Assembly (NCBI GenBank): GCA_902761635.1
Contig: CACWLG010000027.1
Span: 1-35,287 of the forward strand
Length of the DNA: 35,287 nt
Direction: 5' to 3'
DNA from: Oscillospiraceae bacterium
Lineage (GTDB): Bacteria > Bacillota > Clostridia > Oscillospirales > Oscillospiraceae
Position 1 is the first letter of the stretch. Each line of letters opens with the position of its first letter. A model generated the notes under the pieces. That model did not search any database and had not been told where the DNA came from. It worked only from the letters and a program-made list of their open reading frames with translations. Shown piece after piece: positions 7,038-15,379 of this stretch. Position numbers and translations under genes: made by a program.

Positions 7038-8255
7038 TCAGTTTTCTTCCATATAGCGGATCATAGCCGCAGCAGCTTTCTTCGCGCCGTCTACCGCGTG
7101 AACTACGGTTTTTGCGCCTGTGACAACATCGCCCGCGGCGAAAACACCGGGCCTTGTCGTCATGTAGTCGTCATCTACGATCAAGGTGCCGTGCTCATCC
7201 GCAGTCAGACCATCCGTGGTGCGCACCAGCTTTCCGCGCGGCGTCTGGCTGATAGAGATCACTGTGGAATCTGCGTACACCTGAACCGGTTCTTCCTCGT
7301 ATCCAATAATCTGGTCATTTTCGTCAAAGATTGCCTTGTTGAAAAGAGGGCCATCCGGTGTGATCTTCTGAATTTGCATCCCAAAGACAAACTCTGCGCC
7401 GTCCAATTCAGCGTAAGCGACCTCACTGGAGCTGGCGGTCACGTTTTTGCTTCGGGCATACAGCGTTACATGGCGGGAGCCGTTTCGCAGCGCTGTACGC
7501 GCTACGTCAATAGCCGCGTTGCCCATGCCGATAATCGCCACCGTGTCGCCCAGCTTATGGCCCTGTGGGTTGGCCAGATAGTTCAAGCCAAACAGCACAT
7601 TACCCAGACTCTCACCCTGCAGGCCGAGAGTACGAGGCTTTTCTGCGCCGGTGCCGATGAAAATGGTATCATAGCCGTCGCGGATCAATTCGTCGATCAT
7701 AAGGACAGAGCCGATTGTGGTATTGGTGCGGATCGTGATCCCCATTTCCTCCATTCTGGCCTGATAGCGATCCAGAAAGCTCTTGGGCAGACGGAAAGCG
7801 GGAATGCCATATTGAAGAAGACCGCCGATCTTGCCTTTCCATTCAAATACAGTAACGGAATAGCCCTGCTGTGCCAGCTTGATGGCAACCGTCATACCGG
7901 CAGGCCCGCATCCGATCACAGCAGCCCGCTTATCCTTCTTTTCAGGACAATTGACTGTCATACGATCCAGATACATATCTGAGATGTACTGCTCAATGCT
8001 GGAAAAGTGAACGGGGGTATCCTTGACTCCCCGCACACAGTGACCCGCGCACTGCTTTTCATGATTGCAGACGATCGCACAGACGGCGGACATGGGGTTA
8101 TTCTCAAACAGCATTTCACCCGCTTCCATCAGGCGGTTTTCCTTAAAAAGCTGGATAACGGTTGGAATCGGTGTATGAACCGGACAGCCCTGCTGACAGC
8201 GGGGCTTTCTACAGTTGAGGCAGCGATTTGCCTCAGCAACGATATGTAGGGCCAT
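7038..8255 (-). CDS. GltD-like NAD(P)-dependent flavoprotein with two Fe-S sites
   Basis: A 405-aa protein of the glutamate-synthase small-subunit family, shorter than the usual 450-490 residues. Cys12, 15, 20 and 24 and Cys59, 63, 69 and 73 give two N-terminal 4Fe-4S cluster sites. An FAD fold follows at about residue 110 (V-I-G-C-G-P-A-G-M-T), then an NAD(P) fold near residue 240 (I-I-G-M-G-N-A-A-I-D-V-A), and the C-terminal GVFAAGDVVTGAKTVVHAV segment that closes the FAD site. Relatives move electrons between NAD(P)H and a partner enzyme: GltB, PreA or NfnA. There is no GltB-type large subunit here; the adjacent partner is the ene-reductase. A GGAGG site precedes the ATG. An electron-supply role for the reductase is inference. 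Confidence 0.88.
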   Translation of the reverse strand: MALHIVAEANRCLNCRKPRCQQGCPVHTPIPTVIQLFKENRLMEAGEMLFENNPMSAVCAIVCNHEKQCAGHCVRGVKDTPVHFSSIEQYISDMYLDRMTVNCPEKKDKRAAVIGCGPAGMTVAIKLAQQGYSVTVFEWKGKIGGLLQYGIPAFRLPKSFLDRYQARMEEMGITIRTNTTIGSVLMIDELIRDGYDTIFIGTGAEKPRTLGLQGESLGNVLFGLNYLANPQGHKLGDTVAIIGMGNAAIDVARTALRNGSRHVTLYARSKNVTASSSEVAYAELDGAEFVFGMQIQKITPDGPLFNKAIFDENDQIIGYEEEPVQVYADSTVISISQTPRGKLVRTTDGLTADEHGTLIVDDDYMTTRPGVFAAGDVVTGAKTVVHAVDGAKKAAAAMIRYMEEN

Positions 8256-8273
8256 AATACCTCCAATAAACGT

Positions 8274-8492
8274 TCATTTCTCAATCATTCTGTTTTCCTG
8301 AACATCCCGGATCAAGGCTTTATAGCTTCTGTCGTGCCATGCCTCGCCCGTTTCTGTAAAGAAGCAGGCCGGGACACCGATTGTCGTAAAGCGGTGATTT
8401 GCCACACACGCGGCGCAGTTGCCGTGACGCGGACAATTGCGGGTGCAGGGGCAGTTGTCTGTCCCGGCGGGATTCACAGTGTTTTCACTCAT
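8274..8492 (-). CDS. DUF6485 cysteine-rich protein
   Basis: A 72-aa protein with the spacing C-P-C-T-x-x-C-P-R-H-G-N-C-A-A-C-V in residues 14-29 and P-A-C-F-F later. This matches small Cys-rich proteins named DUF6485 that are common in clostridia. Five clustered Cys and a His suggest a zinc or Fe-S site. Its ATG overlaps the stop of the malic enzyme gene (ATGA), so translation is coupled, and no strong ribosome site is needed or seen. The gene ends 18 bases before the GltD-like gene. Function is unknown; the position between redox genes suggests a metal-binding helper. Confidence 0.75.
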   Translation of the reverse strand: MSENTVNPAGTDNCPCTRNCPRHGNCAACVANHRFTTIGVPACFFTETGEAWHDRSYKALIRDVQENRMIEK

Positions 8493-9664
8493 ACACGGGC
8501 AACGCCGGATTCTCTTGCCGCCTGCATGACGGCCTTGGCGACAGCGTCCTTCACGCGCGGATCGAAGGCTGCGGGCAGAATATAGTCAGCGTTCAGTTCC
8601 TCGTCGGAAACCAGGCCCGCAATGGCGGAGGCCGCGGCCAGCTTCATGGCGTCGTTGATGTCGCTTGCGCGCACATCCAGCGCACCGCGGAAGATGCCGG
8701 GGAAGCAGAGGACGTTGTTGACCTGGTTGGGATAATCCGAGCGCCCGGTGGAGACAACTGCCGCGCCGCCCGCCTTGGCGTCCTCGGGGAAGATCTCGGG
8801 GGTGGGATTGGCGCAGGCAAAGATGATAGCGTCGTGGTTCATGGTCTTCACCATATCGGTCGTCACGGCACCGGGAGCGGAGACGCCGATGAACACGTCA
8901 GCGCCCTGTATGACTTCTGCAAGCTTCCCCTTTCGAAGTTTCGGGTTGGTGATTTGTGCGATCTCCTGCTTGGCGGGGTTCATGTGATCGGTACGGCCGT
9001 TCCAGATGGCACCGCTGCGGTCGCAGAGGGTAACGTCAACTGCGCCCGCGGTGATGAGAAGCTTCGTGATAGCGGTTGCCGCCGCACCCGCACCATTGAG
9101 AACAATGCGAACCTCGGGGAGCTTCTTTTCCACAAGCTTCAGGGCATTGAGCAGTCCGGCAAGCGTAATGACAGCGGTTCCGTGCTGATCATCATGGAAG
9201 ATGGGAATATCGCAGCACTCCTTGAGTCTGCGCTCAATCTCGAAGCAGCGGGGAGCGGAGATGTCCTCGAGGTTCACGCCACCGAAGCTGCCGGCAAGCA
9301 GGCGCACGGTGTTGACGATCTCATCCACATCGTGGCTTCTAACACACAGGGGGATCGCGTCCACATCCCCGAACGCCTTGAAGAGGACGCATTTGCCTTC
9401 CATGACGGGCATGCCCGCCTCGGGACCAATGTCGCCGAGACCGAGGACCGCAGTGCCGTCGGTGACAACCGCGACGGTGTTCCAGCGGCGCGTCAGCTCA
9501 TAGCTCTTGTCCACGTCCTTCTGGATCTCCAGGCACGGTGCAGCGACACCGGGGGTATAGGCAAGGCTCAGGGCCTCGGCGGAGTCGACCGCAGCGCGGT
9601 TGACCATTTCCAGCTTGCCTTTCCATTCATAATGCAGGCGCAGAGATTCTTTCGCGTAATCCAT
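8489..9664 (-). CDS. Malic enzyme (oxaloacetate-decarboxylating), short bacterial type
   Basis: A 391-aa protein that oxidatively decarboxylates malate to pyruvate with NAD(P). The ATG at 9662-9664 has a GGAGG site at the right distance; an in-frame TTG upstream is not needed. Family marks in order are S-L-A-Y-T-P-G-V-A with the catalytic Tyr, G-K-C-V-L-F-K-A-F-G with the catalytic Lys, NLEDISAPRCFEIE and H-D-D-Q-H-G-T-A for metal binding, and a V-L-N-G-A-G-A-A-A nucleotide-binding turn. The length is normal for the ~390-residue prokaryotic class without a phosphotransacetylase domain. Inside cluster A it would turn a C4 product into pyruvate and yield reducing power for the ene-reductase. 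The family call is secure; cofactor choice is not visible. Confidence 0.93.
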   Translation of the reverse strand: MDYAKESLRLHYEWKGKLEMVNRAAVDSAEALSLAYTPGVAAPCLEIQKDVDKSYELTRRWNTVAVVTDGTAVLGLGDIGPEAGMPVMEGKCVLFKAFGDVDAIPLCVRSHDVDEIVNTVRLLAGSFGGVNLEDISAPRCFEIERRLKECCDIPIFHDDQHGTAVITLAGLLNALKLVEKKLPEVRIVLNGAGAAATAITKLLITAGAVDVTLCDRSGAIWNGRTDHMNPAKQEIAQITNPKLRKGKLAEVIQGADVFIGVSAPGAVTTDMVKTMNHDAIIFACANPTPEIFPEDAKAGGAAVVSTGRSDYPNQVNNVLCFPGIFRGALDVRASDINDAMKLAAASAIAGLVSDEELNADYILPAAFDPRVKDAVAKAVMQAARESGVARV

Positions 9665-9693
9665 AGTATCCTCCAAATATTTTTTTGTTCAGA

Positions 9694-9721
9694 AATCCCC
9701 GCCTCAGGGGAAGCGGGGATT
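9694..9721 (-). other. Intercistronic hairpin
   Basis: A 12-bp stem with one mismatch (arms 9694-9705 and 9710-9721) lies between the hydrolase stop and the malic enzyme ribosome site. On the minus strand only TTTCTG follows, not a T-run, so it is a weak terminator at best. It may stabilise or process the mRNA within the operon. Confidence 0.5.
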
Positions 9722-9736
9722 CGAATTACCAATATA

Positions 9737-11425
9737 TTACACTTTTTCGCCCATGTAGTAAAGAGTGCCGTCCGCATTTTTGGAAAACCGGCACAGGAAT
9801 TCGTCATAGGCAATCCAGCTTTCGCGGGGATAGTTGGCATGAGTCATGCCTGCCACGCGACCGACGGTGAGCATGGGAACCTTGTTGGCGTTGCGGTAGA
9901 CAAACCAGCTGATCTCGCCGCAGGTGTACTGCAGGGGCTTTTCCTCAAGGCCGTAGAGCTTGATGAGGTTTCGGAGGTAGGCCGCGATGGGAGCCGTGAC
10001 CCCAAACTCCATCTCACCGTGCTCGCGATCGGCCACCAACCAGTCGCGGTCTCCGAAGAGGAACATGTAGGGCACCCGAGGATTGATCTTCTCCGGCAGC
10101 ACCAAATCGTGATCCGGGTCCACGAGGGCGGACCAGGGGGACACGGCGGCAAAGACATTGGGGGCATGCTCGGCAAGTGCCGAGGTCATCATGCCGCCGC
10201 TGGACTGCCCGCAGGCGTAGACGCGGGTCTCGTCGATTGCGCGGCGGGTCTTCACGTCCTCGACGACCTTCAAGAGGAAGGCTACGTCGTCGATTTTCTC
10301 ACCCTTGTACTCGCCGTTCCAGAGAAGTGTATTGCGCACGCTGCCGGGGCGCTGCTGGTAGACGCCTGACTCGGGAATGACGGCGATGAAATTTCGCTCC
10401 TCCGCAACGCGGCTGATGCCGGAAAGGCTGAGGAAGGATTCCGCCGAGCCGCCGCGCCCGTGCATGCACAACACCAGGGGGGCTTTTGCGCCGCTCTTTT
10501 TCACGCTCTCGGGCACATACTCATACCACAGGCGGGTAAAGCCCTGGTGCTCCATGGTGTGCTTTTCAAAGCCGTAGGCGTCGGGGTCGATGCGGTTGCG
10601 CAGCATCTTGTGGCCATAACCGCGATGACGGCAGGCCTTGGACAGAAAGGCCCAAACCGCGTCGGCAAGCTCCCGGGTCATGGGACCGGTATAACCATTG
10701 GTTACGCGCACCTGGGAGATTTTCTCCTCGTTGATCTGGCTGGATTTGCAGACGGTGGAGGGGAAGTAGATTTCGTCGGCGAGGGCGTTTGCAAAGCGCT
10801 CCGTGTCCGCATCGTTCTGCTTTTTCCAGTATGCGCAGACGTCGGCGTTCGGGACCTGCACCTTGGCAGCGTTGATGGAGAGCTCGGTCTTGCCGGTGTT
10901 CTGTGCGCCCTGGAGCGCTTCGGCGTTGAGCATGGCGTGTGCATCCAGCTCGCCGAAGGCGGCAAGGCCGGACCACTCGCTGCTCATCTTCATGACGGCC
11001 TGGTTGGCAATGATCGCACCGTCGCCGAGGCCAAGGGCATAGATATTGTCCTGCATGGTGACATAGGCCTGACGGGACTGGATCTGCATGTAGACCTTGT
11101 TCATGTAGTCGGCGTCGCTGCCGTCTGCTTTCCATTCCCCGTTTTCGGGGAGCATGATGTGCAGGAAGAGATCGTGTTCCTCGGCGAAGGAGAGCCAGAA
11201 GCTCTCCTCCAGCCATTGCAGGATATTGTCACAGGCGGGCGGGGCCACCACCAGGCAGGGCTGGTTGTAGCGCAGGCCGGACTTGAGGTAGGTGTAGAAG
11301 GAACGAGTCCCGTTTTCGAGCTTGACAGTTTCTTCAAACAGTCCCGAAAGGAAGCACTCCCTGGCATCGGAACGGTTAACCTCGAAAACGCTCATATCTT
11401 TGGGGAATGTTTTGACTTCAAGCAT
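9737..11425 (-). CDS. Two-lobed alpha/beta hydrolase (PHB-depolymerase/feruloyl-esterase-like)
   Basis: A 562-aa protein with a GGAGG site before the ATG and no signal peptide. The C-terminal half (about 300-562) is a full esterase of the LpqC / PHB-depolymerase / feruloyl-esterase type. It has an oxyanion region C-M-H-G-R-G-G-S-A-E-S, nucleophile elbow G-Q-S-S-G-G with Ser408, an acid in F-G-D-R-D-W-L near 459, and His529 in G-M-T-H-A-N-Y. The N-terminal half looks like a second, degenerate hydrolase lobe: I-Y-A-L-G-L-G-D-G-A at 129-137 stands where V-Y-A-C-G-Q-S-S-G-G stands in the second lobe, but the serine is replaced. It is probably a cytoplasmic esterase acting on an imported ester. 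The gene lies 25 bases after the SLC13 permease gene. The bond cleaved is unknown. Confidence 0.8.
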   Translation of the reverse strand: MLEVKTFPKDMSVFEVNRSDARECFLSGLFEETVKLENGTRSFYTYLKSGLRYNQPCLVVAPPACDNILQWLEESFWLSFAEEHDLFLHIMLPENGEWKADGSDADYMNKVYMQIQSRQAYVTMQDNIYALGLGDGAIIANQAVMKMSSEWSGLAAFGELDAHAMLNAEALQGAQNTGKTELSINAAKVQVPNADVCAYWKKQNDADTERFANALADEIYFPSTVCKSSQINEEKISQVRVTNGYTGPMTRELADAVWAFLSKACRHRGYGHKMLRNRIDPDAYGFEKHTMEHQGFTRLWYEYVPESVKKSGAKAPLVLCMHGRGGSAESFLSLSGISRVAEERNFIAVIPESGVYQQRPGSVRNTLLWNGEYKGEKIDDVAFLLKVVEDVKTRRAIDETRVYACGQSSGGMMTSALAEHAPNVFAAVSPWSALVDPDHDLVLPEKINPRVPYMFLFGDRDWLVADREHGEMEFGVTAPIAAYLRNLIKLYGLEEKPLQYTCGEISWFVYRNANKVPMLTVGRVAGMTHANYPRESWIAYDEFLCRFSKNADGTLYYMGEKV

Positions 11426-11450
11426 CGTTGTATCCTCCGGTAAATTCAGA

Positions 11451-12734
11451 TTACATGGGGAACACAGTCATGATCCAGAAGACGGATACGACACAGAGAA
11501 TGGCCGCCGGCAGCAGAGACTGCTTGATGAGGGATTTCACATCGTAACCGCCCATGCTCATGCACATGGGGACAGCGGGGGTGGCCATGGGGGTCATGAA
11601 GGAGCTGAGGCAGGCGGACTGCACCAGGATCATGATACCGATGGGGTTCGCGTTCAGGGACTTGCAGGCGAGGATGGCGATGGGGATGAAGACGATCATA
11701 ACGGTGCGGTTCATCATGACCTGGGTGAGCAGGAAGGGAACGATGAAGAACACGAAGCCGATGAGGTAGCGGTTGCCGAGCTTGTTGGCAAAGCTTGCGA
11801 GGAAGTTGCCCACGACTTCGCCGGCACCGGTCTCGGTCAGCGCGCCGCCCATGGCGAAGGAACCAACAAGCAGGAAGGCCATCGACCAGTTGACGGAGGC
11901 GATTGCTTCTTTCTCACTGAGGACACCGAAGAGTACCATGGAGGCAGCGCCGATCACGCAGATGACCCAGGTGTCGATGTGGAGATTGCGCTGGAAGATC
12001 AGGGCGAGGGTGGTGAGGATGAAGATGATGTAGCCGGCGCGCTCCTGGAAAGCAGGGAGGGCTGCACGGTTGTCCTGACGGGTCTGGACTTCCTTGGTGG
12101 CGACAACGGGCTTGTCGGGAGCAAACTTGGGGGCGAGGAAGATGCAGTAGATGATGACGGCAATCAGCATGGGGAGTCTTGCCTTCATGGGGTCAGTGAG
12201 GCCGACCACGTAAGTGGTGTAATCATTGGCCTGCAGATAGCCGTTGAGTTCGGCAAACTGGGTAGCACCTGCGCCGAGGGGCAGGGCGGAAATGGTGGCG
12301 ATGCTGACAATGGCCATCGGGAAGAGGGCCTTGGAGGGGCTGATGCCCAGCTCTTCACAGCTTGCCATCATGAGGGGAGCCATGATACCGAAGACAATGA
12401 CGGAGCTCTGGATGAACTGGGAGAGCAGAGCGGCAATGAGGACGTAGCCCAGCATGACGCGGGTCAGGGAGCCCTTGGCGATCTTGTTGACGCTGGCGGC
12501 GCATTTTTTGACAAACTGTGTGCGGTTAAAGCCGGCGGCGACGATAAACATGGCAACGATCATGATGCCGTTTGCGTTGCCGAAGTAGGCAGCGGCGGTG
12601 GAGGCTTTGAGGCAGCCGGTCACGATGAACGCGACCATGCTCAACATGGCGGTCAGGCCCATCGGGAGCTTGCCCCAAATGTAGCTTGCCATGGTGAGAA
12701 CGCAGATGATCAGACAGATGGTGAGATGTGACAT
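11451..12734 (-). CDS. SLC13/DASS-type anion permease
   Basis: A 427-aa membrane protein with about 11-12 hydrophobic spans. It belongs to the divalent-anion:sodium symporter / ion-transporter superfamily, whose members carry dicarboxylates, tricarboxylates, tartrate, sulfate and related anions. Visible features include the repeated re-entrant regions, with Q-S-S-V-I-V-F-G-I-M-A-P in the first half and a matching S-S-F-M-T-P-M-A-T-P-A-V-P in the second. Both carry the S-x-x-x-x-P type motif that coordinates substrate and sodium. A GGAG site precedes the ATG. It lies between the dehydratase gene (36 bases) and the esterase gene (25 bases), so it probably imports the cluster A acid or its ester. 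Exact substrate and cation are not visible. Confidence 0.85.
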   Translation of the reverse strand: MSHLTICLIICVLTMASYIWGKLPMGLTAMLSMVAFIVTGCLKASTAAAYFGNANGIMIVAMFIVAAGFNRTQFVKKCAASVNKIAKGSLTRVMLGYVLIAALLSQFIQSSVIVFGIMAPLMMASCEELGISPSKALFPMAIVSIATISALPLGAGATQFAELNGYLQANDYTTYVVGLTDPMKARLPMLIAVIIYCIFLAPKFAPDKPVVATKEVQTRQDNRAALPAFQERAGYIIFILTTLALIFQRNLHIDTWVICVIGAASMVLFGVLSEKEAIASVNWSMAFLLVGSFAMGGALTETGAGEVVGNFLASFANKLGNRYLIGFVFFIVPFLLTQVMMNRTVMIVFIPIAILACKSLNANPIGIMILVQSACLSSFMTPMATPAVPMCMSMGGYDVKSLIKQSLLPAAILCVVSVFWIMTVFPM

Positions 12735-12770
12735 GATCTTTTTTCTCCTTTTTCCTTCTCTTTTCCGTTT

Positions 12771-14279
12771 TTATACATAACGGCAGACATGGTCTACCGC
12801 GATGTCCGAGAATCCGTAAGCTTCCGCTTTGGTGAGGCGGCCGTTTGCGACCTCATGGATGGTGTGCAGCAGCTCCGCGCCCATTTCCTTGTAGGTCTTC
12901 TCGCCGCGCACGATGGGGCTGAGATCCACGTCCATGTTGTCCTCCATGCGCTCGTAGGTGCGACCGTTTGCCGTGACCTTGAGGACGGGGACAATGGCAT
13001 TGCCTGTGGGTGTGCCGCGGCCGGTGGTGAAAATGACTACCTGGCAGCCCCCCGCTACCATGGAGGTAACGGAAGAAATATCGTAGCCCGCGGTGTCCAT
13101 GACGATAGCGCCGTGCTTTGTCGGGCGCTGTGCCTGCTCAAGCACTTCCACGATGGGACGGGTACCGCCCTTGCGGATGCAGCCGAGACTCTTTTCGTCC
13201 AGGGTGCTCAGGCCGCCCGCCTTGTTGCCCGGTGTGGGCTGACCGGCGCGGCAGTCCTGCCCGGCGGCCTTGAGGTGATCCTCATAAGCGCGGCAGACCT
13301 CGATGATCTCGTTGTGGATCTTCGGAGTAGCAGCACGCTTGGCAACTACATGCTCGCCGCCGATCCACTCGATGGACTCGCTCATCATGCTGGTGGCACC
13401 GAGATCGACCAGCAGGTCACTCAACTCGCCGACGGCGGGGTTGGAGGCGATGCCGGAGGTAGCGTCAGAACCGCCGCACTCGATGCCCATAAAGAGTTCG
13501 GAGATCGGGAAAAGTTCCTTTTGCTGCATGCCGGCTGCCGCTGCCATCTCACGCGCCGCGCGCACGGCCTTCTCGATGGTCTTGAGTGTGCCGCCCTCAT
13601 CCTGAATGCCGAAGGAAACAACAGGCTTGGAGGTCATCTTCTGAATCTTTTCGCGCAGCTTGTCATGGCCCACGGTCTCGCAGCCGAGGCCGATGATGAC
13701 TACTCCGTAGACATTGGGGTTGCAGGCAAAGCCGGTCAGCACCTTCTGGCTCATCTCGGTATTGGCGGCCACATCGGAGCAGCCGGTGTTGAACACGATG
13801 TTCACAGCGCCGCGCACCTGGGAGGCAACGATCCGGGAGCTCTCGCTGCCGCAGGCGCAGCTCGGCAGGATCAGCACATGGTTGCGGATGCCGGGGCGAC
13901 CTTCGGCTCTGCGATAGCCCCAGAACTTGAGACCGTCATCGGTTTTGACTGCCTTGAAGTCTTCCACTTCTTCGCCGGTGTCCTCTACCAGTTCGCTGTC
14001 ATAATCGCGGGGAACGCTGTGAATATTCTCATGGTTTACGAGGTGGCCCTTTACAATGGGACAGTTGGTTTTGCCAATCAATTCTCCGTACTTGAGAACC
14101 TCTTCGCCCTCAGCAAGGTCCTTCAGGGCTATCTTGTGGCAATAGGGAATGTCCTCTTCGGCGCGGACGGTGAGCAGCTCGCTGCCCTTCTGGTAGACAA
14201 CGTCCTCTCCTTTTGCAACCTCCGTGACACAAGTCACGACATTATCGGTCTCATCCATCATCAGTGCGTTAACTTTCAT
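12771..14279 (-). CDS. UxaA/GarD-family hydroxy-acid dehydratase
   Basis: A 502-aa protein of the altronate/galactarate dehydratase family. I start it at the ATG at 14277-14279, with a GGAGG site upstream, rather than an upstream ATG inside the promoter region. Residues 1 to about 95 form a SAF-type N-terminal domain (H-K-I-A-L-K-D-L-A-E-G-E-E-V-L-K-Y-G). The core follows from about 130, with RPGIRNHVLILPSCACGSES, V-I-I-G-L-G-C-E-T, G-I-E-C-G-G-S-D-A-T-S-G, P-T-P-G-N-K-A-G-G-L and F-T-T-G-R-G-T-P-T-G. Family members eliminate water from sugar acids using Fe. The paralogue at 21020-22543 is clearly GarD; this one differs enough (T-G-C-S-D where GarD has Y-G-C-G-V) that altronate or another hydroxy acid is as likely. 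It is the first gene of cluster A, facing the LysR gene. Confidence 0.88.
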   Translation of the reverse strand: MKVNALMMDETDNVVTCVTEVAKGEDVVYQKGSELLTVRAEEDIPYCHKIALKDLAEGEEVLKYGELIGKTNCPIVKGHLVNHENIHSVPRDYDSELVEDTGEEVEDFKAVKTDDGLKFWGYRRAEGRPGIRNHVLILPSCACGSESSRIVASQVRGAVNIVFNTGCSDVAANTEMSQKVLTGFACNPNVYGVVIIGLGCETVGHDKLREKIQKMTSKPVVSFGIQDEGGTLKTIEKAVRAAREMAAAAGMQQKELFPISELFMGIECGGSDATSGIASNPAVGELSDLLVDLGATSMMSESIEWIGGEHVVAKRAATPKIHNEIIEVCRAYEDHLKAAGQDCRAGQPTPGNKAGGLSTLDEKSLGCIRKGGTRPIVEVLEQAQRPTKHGAIVMDTAGYDISSVTSMVAGGCQVVIFTTGRGTPTGNAIVPVLKVTANGRTYERMEDNMDVDLSPIVRGEKTYKEMGAELLHTIHEVANGRLTKAEAYGFSDIAVDHVCRYV

Positions 14280-14324
14280 GCCTGTCCTCCAATCGAATTC
14301 TGTTGAAAAGTTTCTTTTGGTGTC

Positions 14325-14353
14325 TTTACAATAGCACGAAAATACTATATAAT
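14325..14353 (+). promoter_or_regulatory. Sigma-A promoter for the LysR gene
   Basis: TTTACA (14325-14330), 17 bases, TATAAT (14348-14353); the LysR ATG is 54 bases after the -10. An AT-rich imperfect dyad at 14364-14384 lies in the leader and could be a LysR-binding region. Confidence 0.65.
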
Positions 14354-14356
14354 CAA
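14328..14356 (-). promoter_or_regulatory. Likely promoter of cluster A operon
   Basis: On the minus strand TTGATT (14351-14356), 17 bases, TATTGT (14328-14333), about 50 bases before the dehydratase ATG. The -10 is weak, as expected for an activator-dependent promoter. Its two boxes overlap the two boxes of the opposing LysR promoter, so the polymerases would exclude each other. Confidence 0.45.
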
Positions 14357-14407
14357 TTTCATGAATTTTATATGTATATAAATTTTGCAAATAGTAAGGT
14401 GACAGCT

Positions 14408-15379
14408 ATGGAACAAGACATGAAGTATATCTATCAGGTGTATCAGGACGGCAGCTTTTCCGCTGCGGCTGAACATCTGTACATGAGTCAGCCCGCACTC
14501 AGCATTGCGGTAAAGCGTGTTGAGGAAGCTATCGGCGCGGAGATTTTCGACCGCAGCCGCCGTCCCGTGGCTCTCACCGAAGCCGGGCAGGCTTACATAG
14601 ACACTCTGCATTACATACGCTATCTGGAAGAGGATCTTGCCCACCGGATCGAGGACCTGCGCGGTTTGCAGACCGGCACCCTGCGTCTCGGCGGGACGCA
14701 CTTTTTAAATTGCTATATTCTCGCTCCGATCCTCGCGGAGTTTAACAAGCAGTACCCGGGTATTCAGCTTGAGCTTTTTGAGGACAGTGCGCTGAAGCTG
14801 CAGGGGTATCTCCAGCGCCGCGATCTCGATCTTACGCTCAGCTGCGCCCCGGAGATTGTGGAACAGTTTGAACATAAGCCTGCTTTTTACGATCATGTGT
14901 TGCTGGCTGTACACCGTGACATTCTGCTGTCCGGGGAGCTCGACGGCTTCGCCCTCACAGCTGACGAAATCATGAAGCGCCGCCACCTCGAAGAAGACTG
15001 CCCACTGGTTGATCTGACGCATTTTAAGGATATGGAATTTATTCTTCTGCGCCAGGGCAACAATCTCTATGACCGAGGGCGGAAGATGTTCCGGGAAGCT
15101 GGATTTGAGCCCAAAATAAAAATGACCATCTCTCAGATGGTCACTTCCTATCGCCTGGCAGATAACGCCCTCGGCGCGGTATTTATCAGTGATCGGCTGG
15201 TGCGCTCCAAGCGCTCCCATTTGCGCTTTTTCAAAATTAATTCGGAGTACGCCGATCGCCTGTTTTATTTTCTCCTCCCAAAGCGGGACTACACGCCCTT
15301 TGCAGTCCGCCGCTTTATTGACTTCGCCGCTGCAAACATACCGCATCCCGGCTTTCATCTGGAGCCTGAAGATGCATAG
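14408..15379 (+). CDS. LysR-family transcriptional regulator
   Basis: A 323-aa regulator of normal LysR size. The ATG at 14408 has an AAGGTGA site upstream; the frame is open further but into the promoter. Residues 4-60 are the winged helix-turn-helix: DGSFSAAAEHLYMSQPALS as the helix-turn-helix, then R-V-E-E-A-I-G-A-E-I-F-D-R and T-E-A-G-Q-A-Y. A coiled linker follows, then a periplasmic-binding-like effector domain from about residue 90 (G-T-L-R-L-G-G onward). It is transcribed divergently from cluster A, the classical layout for a LysR activator of the neighbouring operon responding to a pathway intermediate. The ligand is unknown. It is 220 bases from the nearest terminator-like hairpin. 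Confidence 0.93.
   Translation: MEQDMKYIYQVYQDGSFSAAAEHLYMSQPALSIAVKRVEEAIGAEIFDRSRRPVALTEAGQAYIDTLHYIRYLEEDLAHRIEDLRGLQTGTLRLGGTHFLNCYILAPILAEFNKQYPGIQLELFEDSALKLQGYLQRRDLDLTLSCAPEIVEQFEHKPAFYDHVLLAVHRDILLSGELDGFALTADEIMKRRHLEEDCPLVDLTHFKDMEFILLRQGNNLYDRGRKMFREAGFEPKIKMTISQMVTSYRLADNALGAVFISDRLVRSKRSHLRFFKINSEYADRLFYFLLPKRDYTPFAVRRFIDFAAANIPHPGFHLEPEDA

Noticed and set aside
8399-10369. 656-codon plus-strand open frame
   Set aside because: It is antisense to malic enzyme and hydrolase genes, which have clear families and ribosome sites; its composition (many His, Gly, Asp, Arg) is what a GC-rich antisense frame gives.
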